The notes beneath the pieces are model-generated. The model was not told the DNA's origin, did not search any database, and was given only the letters and a program-made list of their open reading frames with translations. Positions 7,209-14,519 of a DNA stretch of 38,003 bases are shown one piece after another. Position numbers and translations under genes: made by a program. Position 1 is the first letter of the stretch; every line of letters begins with the position of its first letter. The DNA lies in the NCBI GenBank assembly GCA_023247275.1, contig JAHFGT010000018.1:1-38003 (forward strand), read 5' to 3'. The stretch comes from Candidatus Omnitrophota bacterium. Lineage in GTDB: Bacteria > Omnitrophota > Gorgyraeia > Aquiviventales > Aquiviventaceae.

Positions 7209-10200
7209 TTATGGCGTAGCGACGGCCTGGAGCTGTTCGATCAGGCTGGCGAGTTTGGCGCGCGCGCTTAGCACGACTTGGGGATCCTGGGTATACAGCT
7301 TCAGCGATTCGACGATGGTCGGGTCGATCGCCAAGGCTTGGTCAGCGTCGGTGACAAGGCGCTGGACATTTGGATCCGCCATCGCGGTCGCATTAGCCCT
7401 GACGCGTGCCACTTGCTGACTCAGCAAGCTCAAGTAGTCATAGTCCTCCATCCCGTCTCGCAACACCTCTAACCGGATCGACGGCACCGGGCCATCCGGC
7501 CCAGGATACAACAGCGACCCATTGCCATTCTGATTCCACAGCGTGTTGTTTGGATTCTGGTACGGGTTGGTCTTCCAATAATCGGTACACCAGTAGAGCA
7601 GCCCGTTGATTTTGTACTTCCAGCACATCCACGGAAGAATCCGCGGGGCCATCCCTGGATAGTCGATCACCAGCGTCGGGTAGGGTGGCTCAGGGCTGGA
7701 CACATAGAGCCACACTGATTTGCCGAGCTGGCGCAGTTTGTCGGCCTGGGGGTGGTTGAAAATGACGTTGCGGATCGCGACAATATCGAAGGGGACAAAC
7801 CACGACCCTAGGGTATCGACGTCGAAGGAATTGCCCAGGGTAACCAGGTTCTTCAGTCCAGGGTCTGCCCCGTGCAGCATCTGCGCAGCCTCATTGGCGT
7901 TGGCCAAGCCTGGGCTGGGCTCATCGTACATATAAATGTAGTGGCGTTCGAACCATCCGGGATGGCTGCGCAGGATGGCTGCCAGTTGGGTATAGGTCGG
8001 CTGCAGCGCTTGAAGCTCCTGCGATGTGGTGGGCCAGTTGTTGCCAAGGCTCCCACTGTGTCCGCCGATCCCAAACGCTGACAAGCCGCGGTCCAGCATG
8101 CCTTGCATCCCTGGCGCAGCCAGCGGGAGCGAGGCCGGGGTGGTCGCCAACTCGAGATAGTTCACCCGCTCGGGCGCGTCCAGATCGACATTAAGGATCG
8201 GGGCCAGCCGATGGTCGATGAGGCTGTTGTAATACCGCTGGAGCAGCTCAGGCTGATTCGACTGCCAGTTCGCCCACCACTGCGGGAAAAAGTTCCCGTA
8301 GCCGGTTTGGATCCGGTTGACATACAGATCGAAGGCACTGGGCAGCGATGGGACGGTCGGCAAGGTGAAGTTCCAGACGATGACGCGCAACGGGATCTGC
8401 TGCTCTGGTGCGTTGGTGGGACGAATGGCGATGGTTCCTGCGTACTCGCCTGGCGGCGTTGTGGCGTCAGCGCGGACCGTAATCCAGACCGACTGCAGCC
8501 AGCCCTGCGGCACATCGAAGGGCGAGGCGGCAGGCAGGTAATCAGGCCACCAGCCCACATAGGAGACAGCATACGCAGGCTGCTGTGTCTTCACCGAACC
8601 CACCGCAGACCAGGTGATGGTTTGGGCCGGGATCACCCCAGGGCCAGTGGTCTGCTGAAGGTCTGTGATCGTCACCCCGACTTGCTGTAGAGGAGCCACC
8701 CACCCGGTCCGTAAGATCAATTGAATCGCTTCACTCTCATTGCGCGCCAAACTCAGCGTCGCCGAGCCACGAGCAGCCCCGGTGGGCAGGCTCAGTTGCG
8801 GCAGGACCTTGGTGGCCGATGGCACGACGAACACGTCGTAAGGGCTGGCGATCGTCTCGAAGATCTGATCGCTGGACTGCGAGACATTCCCGGCAGCGTC
8901 GAGCGAACGCACGCGGAAGTGATGCGTGGCTCCGGCGACAAGTCCTGTGAGTGTCATCTGATGGTTGGTGATCAGGGCCTGATCTTGTGTGGTCTGGCCA
9001 TAGCCCGATGTGGATCCATAGTCCATTTCTGAGGTGGCGGGTTCATTCGTGGTCCAGCCGATCGTCGCGCTGACATCGGTGATGTTAGTCACACCGATCG
9101 CCGTGATGTTGGGCGGTGTGACATCGGTGTTCTGCGGAGCGAAGCTCACCTGCTGCACGCGGATATTGGCATCGTACAGGCCTGCGCTGTACGCATCGTT
9201 GGTCCAGGTGAATCGCACCGTGTGCACGCCGGATGGCATCGTCAGTTGCAACGTGCCGGTCTGATACATCGTCGTCGAGCCGGGAACTTGGAGGGTTCCC
9301 TTGAAGACACCATCAACAGCTACCGCCAGGCTAAATGCATACCCGATTGGCAGCTTTGGAGCGGCAGAGCTATTTTTGTTGGTCGCCGTGACGCCAAGGG
9401 TCCATGTGCCCCCTGGGCCGCCGTCCACCCGATACTCCAACCAGACACCACTATTCCAATAGTAGACGTCGGTCCCTGCCACGACCCAACTGCTGCTGCG
9501 CGCCGAGGTGTTGGCCGCAGGGACGATGCCAGCCTTCGGTGGCGTCGTGATGATAAAGTCCGCGCTCGCGACGGCGCTGTCCGCCATCCCGGCTTTCACG
9601 GCTTTGGCCTTCACGGTCGCGCTCGACGTCAAGGTGACTGGAGCGGCATACAGCAGCGAGCTAAGGGCGGGTGTGGTGCCATCCAGCGTGTAACGGATCT
9701 CCGCGCCTGTTGTGCCCGTGGCCAGCGTTACCTGCACCGAGTCGACGAATATGCCGCCGGCAGGGGTCAGGGTTGGTGTGGCGACCGACTGAGTGGGCGG
9801 AGCGGGTGGGGTGAAGGTGAGGTCTTTCATGCGAAGGTTGGCATCGTAGACATTGACCTGGTACACATCGTTGGTCCATGTCAGGCGCACGGTGTGCACT
9901 CCTCCGGGTGCAGAGACTGCCAGCGTCCCGGTCTGGTACGTTGTGGTAGAGCCGGAAACTTGCAGCGTCCCTTTTGAGCTACCGTCGACCGCGACGGTGA
10001 GCTTGAAGGCATACCCGGCAGGGAGTCCTGGAGCCGTGGTGCTATTCTGGTTCGTGGCGGTCATCGCCAGAATCCAGTTGCCGCCCGCCCCAAAGTCCAC
10101 CCGGTATTCCACCCACTGATTGCCGTTCCAGGTGTACAGTTCGGTTCCGGCGGTTTTCCAACTGGTGCTGCGCGCCGAGGTGTTGGCTGCGGGAATGGTG

Positions 10201-10295
10201 GTGGCGGCTTGCAGTGGCGAGGCGGCTTCGCAGGTAATCAGCAAAAAGCTACCGAAGGCAATCAGCCGACCAATGAGCCGATGCCAAGGCATCAT
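7209..10295 (-). CDS. Secreted multidomain DUF4091 (glycoside-hydrolase-like) protein
   Basis: 1028 residues. The N-terminus has a signal peptide (hydrophobic run 10-22, AxA-like site near 28-31). Domains in order: a beta-sandwich, carbohydrate-binding-like module at about 34-160; a chitobiase/hexosaminidase C-terminal-like (CHB_HEX_C_1) module at about 173-250 with IRYTLDGTTP; a second copy of the first module at about 258-388; a fibronectin type III domain at about 395-485; and a C-terminal DUF4091 region at about 490-1020. DUF4091 hallmarks are YMYDEPSPG and SIRLEVLRDGMEDYDYLSLL. Members are predicted (alpha/beta)8 glycosidases, with the Glu of DEP as a candidate acid. It is probably exported or surface-bound and acts on an unknown polysaccharide. 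It is monocistronic and converges on the desaturase operon. A possible promoter lies upstream but is weak. Confidence 0.85.
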   Translation of the reverse strand: MMPWHRLIGRLIAFGSFLLITCEAASPLQAATTIPAANTSARSTSWKTAGTELYTWNGNQWVEYRVDFGAGGNWILAMTATNQNSTTAPGLPAGYAFKLTVAVDGSSKGTLQVSGSTTTYQTGTLAVSAPGGVHTVRLTWTNDVYQVNVYDANLRMKDLTFTPPAPPTQSVATPTLTPAGGIFVDSVQVTLATGTTGAEIRYTLDGTTPALSSLLYAAPVTLTSSATVKAKAVKAGMADSAVASADFIITTPPKAGIVPAANTSARSSSWVVAGTDVYYWNSGVWLEYRVDGGPGGTWTLGVTATNKNSSAAPKLPIGYAFSLAVAVDGVFKGTLQVPGSTTMYQTGTLQLTMPSGVHTVRFTWTNDAYSAGLYDANIRVQQVSFAPQNTDVTPPNITAIGVTNITDVSATIGWTTNEPATSEMDYGSTSGYGQTTQDQALITNHQMTLTGLVAGATHHFRVRSLDAAGNVSQSSDQIFETIASPYDVFVVPSATKVLPQLSLPTGAARGSATLSLARNESEAIQLILRTGWVAPLQQVGVTITDLQQTTGPGVIPAQTITWSAVGSVKTQQPAYAVSYVGWWPDYLPAASPFDVPQGWLQSVWITVRADATTPPGEYAGTIAIRPTNAPEQQIPLRVIVWNFTLPTVPSLPSAFDLYVNRIQTGYGNFFPQWWANWQSNQPELLQRYYNSLIDHRLAPILNVDLDAPERVNYLELATTPASLPLAAPGMQGMLDRGLSAFGIGGHSGSLGNNWPTTSQELQALQPTYTQLAAILRSHPGWFERHYIYMYDEPSPGLANANEAAQMLHGADPGLKNLVTLGNSFDVDTLGSWFVPFDIVAIRNVIFNHPQADKLRQLGKSVWLYVSSPEPPYPTLVIDYPGMAPRILPWMCWKYKINGLLYWCTDYWKTNPYQNPNNTLWNQNGNGSLLYPGPDGPVPSIRLEVLRDGMEDYDYLSLLSQQVARVRANATAMADPNVQRLVTDADQALAIDPTIVESLKLYTQDPQVVLSARAKLASLIEQLQAVATP
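9134..10196 (-). repeat. Two diverged copies of an approximately 130-codon module inside the DUF4091 gene
   Basis: Copy A covers about 9812-10196 and copy B about 9134-9524. Both start with the same phrase (PAANTSARS, then SW and a V/KTAGT-like step) and end with VHTVR-TWTND and YDAN-R. At DNA level they share long identical stretches such as gctgcgcgccgaggtgttgg. They are separated by the CHB_HEX-like module, so the duplication was of a domain rather than a tandem slip. Confidence 0.8.
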
Positions 10296-10516
10296 GGTCC
10301 TCTTCGCGCCAGACCGTTACAGGATGTTCCCACTGCAGAGGTGCTCAGAGATTACCTGACCTTCTGTAGGAAAAGTAAGGGACAGTACAAGCCTACGCTG
10401 GCAATGACCACGCCGTCAAGCTGATCGTGAACTTCTGGTGGATTCACGTAAGCTTCTATGGGACCATATTACACAGGGACGATACATGGCATGGCTCAGG
10501 TAACAGGGAGGTCTAC

Positions 10517-10726
10517 ATGGGCAAGGTGTTGGCATGTAAGGACGTTGGAGTGAACTGCGATACGGTGATTCGTGGCAAAGACGAGGCGGATGTGTTGCGT
10601 CAGGCAGCCGAACACGCAAAGGGGTGTCACAGCGGCGTACAGATGACCCCGGCGGTTCAGGCGAAAATCCTGGCTGCGATTAAAGAGGAAGGCAGCAGTT
10701 CCTGCTGCGGAGGATCCTGCCACTAA
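10517..10726 (+). CDS. DUF1059-family small protein
   Basis: 69 residues starting MGKVLACKDVGVNCD, with the DUF1059 pattern of a C-x(5,6)-C pair near the N-terminus, a central HAKGCHSG and a conserved basic/hydrophobic C-terminal half. The tail is Cys-rich (SSSCCGGSCH), which is unusual and could bind metal. GGGAGG lies 6-7 nt before the ATG at 10517; the longer upstream frame was rejected for that reason. The function of the family is unknown. It stands alone, divergent from the DUF4091 gene. Confidence 0.8.
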   Translation: MGKVLACKDVGVNCDTVIRGKDEADVLRQAAEHAKGCHSGVQMTPAVQAKILAAIKEEGSSSCCGGSCH

Positions 10727-10748
10727 GTCAGCGTGGCGAAAATTCCGA

Positions 10749-10777
10749 TTGACTTGACGCACATGCTATGGTACAGT
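10749..10777 (+). promoter_or_regulatory. Sigma70-type promoter of the cold-shock gene
   Basis: TTGACT (10749-10754) and TACAGT (10772-10777) are separated by exactly 17 bp. Predicted transcription start is near 10784, giving a leader of about 83 nt. Confidence 0.75.
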
Positions 10778-10783
10778 GCAACG

Positions 10784-10866
10784 GTGTTTTTCAGCCTCAT
10801 TGGGTGGCACGCCGTGGAGCTGTAAGCGCTCTGCGGCTTTTTTTGTTGGAAGGAGGTGGTACGGTA
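10784..10866 (+). promoter_or_regulatory. Cold-shock mRNA leader with conserved box and terminator-like hairpin
   Basis: The leader begins with the box TTCAGCCTCATTG (10790-10802), also found as TTCAGTCTCACTG in the infA leader. A 10-bp stem follows (GCCGTGGAGC at 10811-10820 with GCTCTGCGGC at 10828-10837, two G-U pairs, 7-nt loop), then seven T residues (10838-10844), then AAGGAGG before the start. The structure is positioned to act as an attenuator or to change ribosome access with temperature. The regulatory role is inferred; the structure is read directly. Confidence 0.7.
10811..10844 (+). terminator. Terminator-like hairpin inside the cold-shock leader
   Basis: A 10-bp stem, 7-nt loop and uninterrupted T7 tract meet the usual rule for an intrinsic terminator, yet it lies downstream of the gene's own promoter and about 22 nt before its start codon. 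Confidence 0.7.
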
Positions 10867-11070
10867 ATGGCAAAAGGTACGGTGAAATGGTTCAGCGACC
10901 AGAAGGGGTATGGGTTTGTGACCCCGGAGGACGGATCCAAGGACGTGTTCGTTCATCACTCTGCGATCCAAGGCGACGGCTTCAAATCGCTCTCTGAAGG
11001 CCAGACGGTCGAGTTCGAGATCACGCAAGGCCCGAAAGGTCCCCAAGCGACCAACGTCGTAAAGCTGTAA
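10867..11070 (+). CDS. csp: Cold-shock domain protein (CspA family)
   Basis: 67 residues, the standard bacterial CSD length. It carries RNP1 (KGYGFV) and RNP2 (VFVHHSAI) in an OB-fold that binds single-stranded RNA or DNA and melts secondary structure. The start MAKGTVKWF is typical, and AAGGAGG lies about 10 nt upstream. The gene is monocistronic with its own promoter, a structured leader and a downstream hairpin terminator. Leader-based control is common in this family and is plausible here. Confidence 0.95.
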   Translation: MAKGTVKWFSDQKGYGFVTPEDGSKDVFVHHSAIQGDGFKSLSEGQTVEFEITQGPKGPQATNVVKL

Positions 11071-11073
11071 GTA

Positions 11074-11144
11074 TTGCTCCCACGACCGGTGGGAAGCAAA
11101 CCAGGCCAAGGGCGTCCATCTCAAGTGGACGCCCGTTTGGCTTT
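11074..11144 (+). terminator. Hairpin pair downstream of the cold-shock gene
   Basis: A first hairpin covers about 11074-11100 (TTGCTCCCAC against GTGGGAAGCAA, one bulge). The second has a perfect 9-bp stem (GGGCGTCCA 11110-11118 with TGGACGCCC 11126-11134), which can be lengthened through GCCAA/TTGGC with a 2-nt bulge, followed by a short T-run. The second is the likely transcription terminator. Confidence 0.6.
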
Positions 11145-11241
11145 CCGGGATCGCAATTTTTCCTATCTTTCCGTCGGGATTCGGCAGAGAATGTTCGAGA
11201 GAGGACCAGCCAAACGTCCCGCCCGTGCGTGGCACCCCAGC

Positions 11242-11745
11242 ATGCCAGACGACGAGTACACCGATGACCAGCTCACACAGGAAGTCACAGAACTCCGAAC
11301 ACGCGTGAAAGCGTTGGAGGATTTTCGTGTTGAGTACGAGCAGAGGCAATGGAGTCTGCAGCGGCTCGCAACAGTCCTGCACGATTCAAGCGATGCCATC
11401 AGCGTCCTGGATGTTGATGGACAGATTTTAGAATGGAATCCCGCGGCCGAACGGATCGATGGCGACACCAAGACCGAGGCCCGAGGGATGAACGTGCGGC
11501 AGCTGATCCCGGCGGCGAGTTATCCTAAAGAACAAGAGCGAATGATGGCTGTCAGTCGGGGAATGACGCTCGCTCCCTATGAAACACAGCGTGTGACCAA
11601 ACGTGGGCTCTTGCTGGATAGCTTACGCACGATGACGAAGATGGCCGCACAGGCCGGGCGCGCCGACAGCATTTCATCGACCGAGCGCAACCTGACTGGA
11701 TGGAAGCGGCCGGCGAACACGGATGGGGTCAATGGCCACTCCTGA
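11242..11745 (+). CDS. Stand-alone PAS-domain protein
   Basis: 167 residues from the ATG at 11242 (MPDDEYTDDQLTQEV). Residues 1-45 form a likely coiled coil, followed by a PAS domain with LHDSSDAISVLDVDGQILEWNPAAERI. The later part of the PAS fold appears short, and the C-terminus (after about residue 120) matches no kinase, GGDEF or other output domain. It may be a small PAS sensor subunit or the remnant of a larger sensor kinase. The start is uncertain: no strong ribosome binding site is visible and an in-frame ATG at 11191 is possible. Its last 23 nt overlap the following desaturase, suggesting co-translation. Confidence 0.6.
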   Translation: MPDDEYTDDQLTQEVTELRTRVKALEDFRVEYEQRQWSLQRLATVLHDSSDAISVLDVDGQILEWNPAAERIDGDTKTEARGMNVRQLIPAASYPKEQERMMAVSRGMTLAPYETQRVTKRGLLLDSLRTMTKMAAQAGRADSISSTERNLTGWKRPANTDGVNGHS

Positions 11746-12826
11746 ATCCCCCGACCTGCAACTGATCAAAGGCATGGCCGCGTTGCAGCGGCGCATCGAG
11801 GAATTGGAGCACGCCTTCTTCGATCATCGCCAAGAGAGGCTCGATGCGCACCGAGACGTCATTGCGCAGATGACAGGATTTGTCGGACAGCAACTCGGAT
11901 GGCTCAACCCCATCCAGGATGCCTGGCAGCCGAGCGACATCCTGCCCGATCTGACCACGAACCATTGGCACGACGCGGTCCAACAGCTCCGCGAGGATGC
12001 ACAAGGCCTCTCGGATGAAGTGCTGGTCGTGCTCGTCGGTGATACGATCACCGAGGAGGCTCTCCCCGCGTATCAAACCATGACCAATCGCCACGCAGGC
12101 ATTACGGATTCCACCGGTGCCAGCGAAGACGCATGGGCGCGATGGACGCGCGGCTGGACCGCCGAAGAGAATCGTCACGGGGAGCTGCTCAGCAAATATC
12201 TGTACCTGTCCGGGCGGGTTGATATGCGCGCGGTCGAGCGCACGACGCAGCATCTGATCAGCAACGGATTCAACCCCAATACGCTCAACGATCCGTACCG
12301 AGGATTGATTTATACGTCATTTCAGGAACGAGCAACCCGTGTCTCCCATGGCAACGTGGCCCGACTGGCGAACAAGAGCGGTGACGCGGTGCTGGGCCGG
12401 ATGTGTAATCTGGTGGCCGGCGACGAGGCGCGGCACGAAGAAGTGTATAAGCGCTTTGTGGGGAAACTGTTCGAGATGGATCCGTCAGGAGCCGTCATCG
12501 CGTGCGCAGAAATGATGCGCACAACCATCGTCATGCCGGCCAGGCTCATGTCGGATGGCGGGCCGCAGGATTTGTTTGGCCAATTTGCTGCCGTGGCACA
12601 GCGGATTGGCGCCTATACCGCGCGCGACTATGCCGAAATCCTGGAACATCTGGTCGGGTATTGGAAGATCCCGGATCTGACCGGATTGCGGGATGGAGCG
12701 GTGACCTGCCAAGAGTATCTGTGTCGACTGGCGCACCGCTATCGCGCCCTTGCCGATAAAATCGAATTGCGACTGGCCGCTCAGCCCAAGGCCGCCTTTA
12801 GCTGGATTTTCGGCCGATCCGCCTAA
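11723..12826 (+). CDS. Stearoyl-ACP-desaturase-like di-iron acyl-ACP desaturase, copy 2
   Basis: 367 residues (364 if translation starts at the ATG at 11732). It is clearly paralogous to the enzyme at 5855 over the whole length. The di-iron ligand regions are intact: TEEALPAYQ, EENRHG, FQERAT and DEARHE. Remembered plant stearoyl-ACP desaturases share TAEENRHG, KYLYLSGRVDMR and a C-terminal FSWIFxR, which is present here as FSWIFGRSA. Copy 2 keeps the plant-like EENRHG where copy 1 has EEARHG, and has an N-terminal extension of about 30 residues with a short coiled-coil look. The enzyme should act in the cytoplasm on acyl-ACP and need ferredoxin. It overlaps the PAS gene by 23 nt. Confidence 0.9.
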   Translation: MGSMATPESPDLQLIKGMAALQRRIEELEHAFFDHRQERLDAHRDVIAQMTGFVGQQLGWLNPIQDAWQPSDILPDLTTNHWHDAVQQLREDAQGLSDEVLVVLVGDTITEEALPAYQTMTNRHAGITDSTGASEDAWARWTRGWTAEENRHGELLSKYLYLSGRVDMRAVERTTQHLISNGFNPNTLNDPYRGLIYTSFQERATRVSHGNVARLANKSGDAVLGRMCNLVAGDEARHEEVYKRFVGKLFEMDPSGAVIACAEMMRTTIVMPARLMSDGGPQDLFGQFAAVAQRIGAYTARDYAEILEHLVGYWKIPDLTGLRDGAVTCQEYLCRLAHRYRALADKIELRLAAQPKAAFSWIFGRSA

Positions 12827-12883
12827 CCGCCCACGTCCTGATCTCCCCATCCTGTCCCACGTAGAGTCGGGGATACTTTTTCC

Positions 12884-12911
12884 TTGCGCCCCGCCATCGA
12901 AACGCTATCAT
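12884..12911 (+). promoter_or_regulatory. Candidate promoter reaching the start codon of the barrel gene
   Basis: TTGCGC (12884-12889) and TATCAT (12906-12911) are 16 bp apart. The expected transcription start falls at or next to the ATG at 12918, so the mRNA would be leaderless or nearly so. No ribosome binding site is visible before that ATG. Confidence 0.4.
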
Positions 12912-12917
12912 AAAACA

Positions 12918-13808
12918 ATGGGTCGGCTATGGCGGTCGTGGCGGGACGTGACAGCGGCAGGCCTGGCCGTCATGCTCTTCGTCCCACTCCTGGCCGCTGA
13001 ACCATCCGCGCATTCGGATTCCATCCCTGACTATATGCAGCACTGGGAATTCGGGGCGGATATCAATGAGCACCAAGGCCCCAGATATTCCTCCGATCTC
13101 ATCGTCCCTCTGTACCGTCATCCGAGCGGTGAACAGATCATCTTCCTTGAGCCGCGGCTGACCTATCGCGACAGGACCTGGTTAACCAATCTCGGATCCG
13201 GGTATCGACACCTGGTGCTGAATCGCGCCTGGCTACTGGGTGGCAATATGTTCTACGACTACAGCAGCTCGCACTCGCACTATCGGATTGGCTGGGGGCT
13301 GGAAGCCCTGAGCTCTTATGCCGAGTTGCGCGCGAATAGCTATCTGGGAATTTCAGCGGAGCGACTGGTCGAAAAAACCAGCGCCGGTGATACCTATGAA
13401 CGAGCGGTCAACGGATTCGATTTCGAGGCCGGCACGCCGGTCCCGTATTATTCGCGCGTGAAGATGTTCGGGGGATTCAACTGGTATCAGTATCGGTATT
13501 TCAAGAATCGCGCCGGATGGACGTTCCGGACTGAATACAAACCGGTTCCCTTTATTGTCATCGACGGATTGGTTCAGGACAGCACCAAAAGCAACGTCGA
13601 TTGGGGCATGACCGTCGCGTTTCGGATTCCCTTTGGCCGCGGCCCCCAGGAGCCGATTCGCTCGCCGCTGCGGTTTGACGCGACCGCCTTCCCGACCAGC
13701 GACGCAAGCCCATTCCTGTGGAGCCTGGTGGAACGGCATCACGAGATTGTCCTGGAGCGCCGTCGGCGAACTGGCACCATGAACGTCGAAGTCGGGCGGA
13801 GAAACTAA
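12918..13808 (+). CDS. Inverse autotransporter (intimin/invasin-type) beta-barrel protein without passenger
   Basis: 296 residues. A signal peptide (hydrophobic 13-25, cut near LLAAEPSA) is followed by an inverse-autotransporter-type beta-barrel domain: WEFGADINE, a YRDRTWLTNLGSGYRHL strand pair, LLGGNMFYDYS, then repeating aromatic strands to the end. Intimin and invasin family proteins carry this barrel at the N-terminus with Ig-like passenger domains after it; here the protein ends shortly after the barrel, at about residue 296. It should sit in the outer membrane. A secreted protein starts 4 nt after its stop and could be a separately encoded partner (inference). Confidence 0.75.
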   Translation: MGRLWRSWRDVTAAGLAVMLFVPLLAAEPSAHSDSIPDYMQHWEFGADINEHQGPRYSSDLIVPLYRHPSGEQIIFLEPRLTYRDRTWLTNLGSGYRHLVLNRAWLLGGNMFYDYSSSHSHYRIGWGLEALSSYAELRANSYLGISAERLVEKTSAGDTYERAVNGFDFEAGTPVPYYSRVKMFGGFNWYQYRYFKNRAGWTFRTEYKPVPFIVIDGLVQDSTKSNVDWGMTVAFRIPFGRGPQEPIRSPLRFDATAFPTSDASPFLWSLVERHHEIVLERRRRTGTMNVEVGRRN

Positions 13809-13812
13809 CACG

Positions 13813-14409
13813 ATGAATCGGGTCGGAGGGTTTTTCCTCTGTCTCGTCGGCGTGATTCTGTATGGCTGGCTGTCCGGCGCGGTCCTGGCGGAGGCGGCCT
13901 CGGGAGACGCTGACGGCACCTACACCGTGACGATTACCAAGCTGGAGACCTCGAAGGATTCCGGCGTGACCTACACGACGCTGTTTGAGGGGAGTCAGGC
14001 CGTCAATATCGCCTCGGTCAGCGCTGGGTCGATCGCGGCAGGGTTGGTCAACGGGGTGAATCTGGACGTGGGCACCTATGACAGGGTGCGGGCGACGATC
14101 GGCGCAACCCTGCTGCTCAAAGGCTACGTGAATAACGGCGCGACGACCATCTACACCAATGGCGGGACCGACGGGAACGGGTTCTCGACGAATGGTGGGG
14201 CCGCGAACACGCCAGGAAGCGATTACGGCACATCAACGTTTACCATTCCTGCCGGGAGTCGGACGAGCACGACCAGCGGCTTGTCGATTCAGATCCAACC
14301 CGGAATCGCCCCGACGGTCACTGTGCAGTTTGATACGACAGGGGTCATGACGCAAAGCGGGGGGATCCCCAGCGTCGGCGCTCCATCGGTGACGATTACC
14401 TCGCAGTAG
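13813..14409 (+). CDS. Exported protein of unknown function, partner of the barrel gene
   Basis: 198 residues with a signal peptide (hydrophobic 7-24, AxA near 25-29). The mature part is Gly/Ser/Thr-rich and beta-strand-like, starting with GTYTVTITKLETSKDSG and including NLDVGTYDRVRATIG. This resembles DUF4382-type carbohydrate- or surface-associated domains, though I cannot assign it firmly. It has no membrane anchor or lipobox. It lies 4 nt after the inverse-autotransporter gene and is surely co-transcribed. It may be a passenger-like surface protein. Confidence 0.7.
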   Translation: MNRVGGFFLCLVGVILYGWLSGAVLAEAASGDADGTYTVTITKLETSKDSGVTYTTLFEGSQAVNIASVSAGSIAAGLVNGVNLDVGTYDRVRATIGATLLLKGYVNNGATTIYTNGGTDGNGFSTNGGAANTPGSDYGTSTFTIPAGSRTSTTSGLSIQIQPGIAPTVTVQFDTTGVMTQSGGIPSVGAPSVTITSQ

Positions 14410-14418
14410 AGCGGTTGC

Positions 14419-14447
14419 TTGACACGACCGGTTGTTTCGGCTAGGTT
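14419..14447 (+). promoter_or_regulatory. Promoter of the KimA-like transporter gene
   Basis: A consensus -35 TTGACA (14419-14424) is followed after 17 bp by TAGGTT (14442-14447). The predicted start near 14454 gives a leader of about 66 nt. Confidence 0.6.
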
Positions 14448-14478
14448 GTGACGCCAGAGACAATTAGTAAGCTCCAAC

Positions 14479-14504
14479 AATCGCCGTCCAACGGCGATTT
14501 TTTC
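14479..14504 (+). terminator. Intrinsic-terminator hairpin in the KimA-like leader
   Basis: A perfect 9-bp stem (AATCGCCGT 14479-14487 and ACGGCGATT 14491-14499) with a 3-nt CCA loop runs into a T-rich tail (14498-14503). It lies between the promoter and the ribosome binding site of the transporter, so it could attenuate that gene. It may also end transcription of the preceding exported-protein gene. Confidence 0.75.
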
Positions 14505-14519
14505 TTCGCGAGGTCATCC

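Noticed and set aside
14448-14519. N-terminal extension of the KimA-like transporter
   Set aside because: It would translate the leader hairpin; family proteins start near MGKRLTRLL and GAGG precedes 14520.
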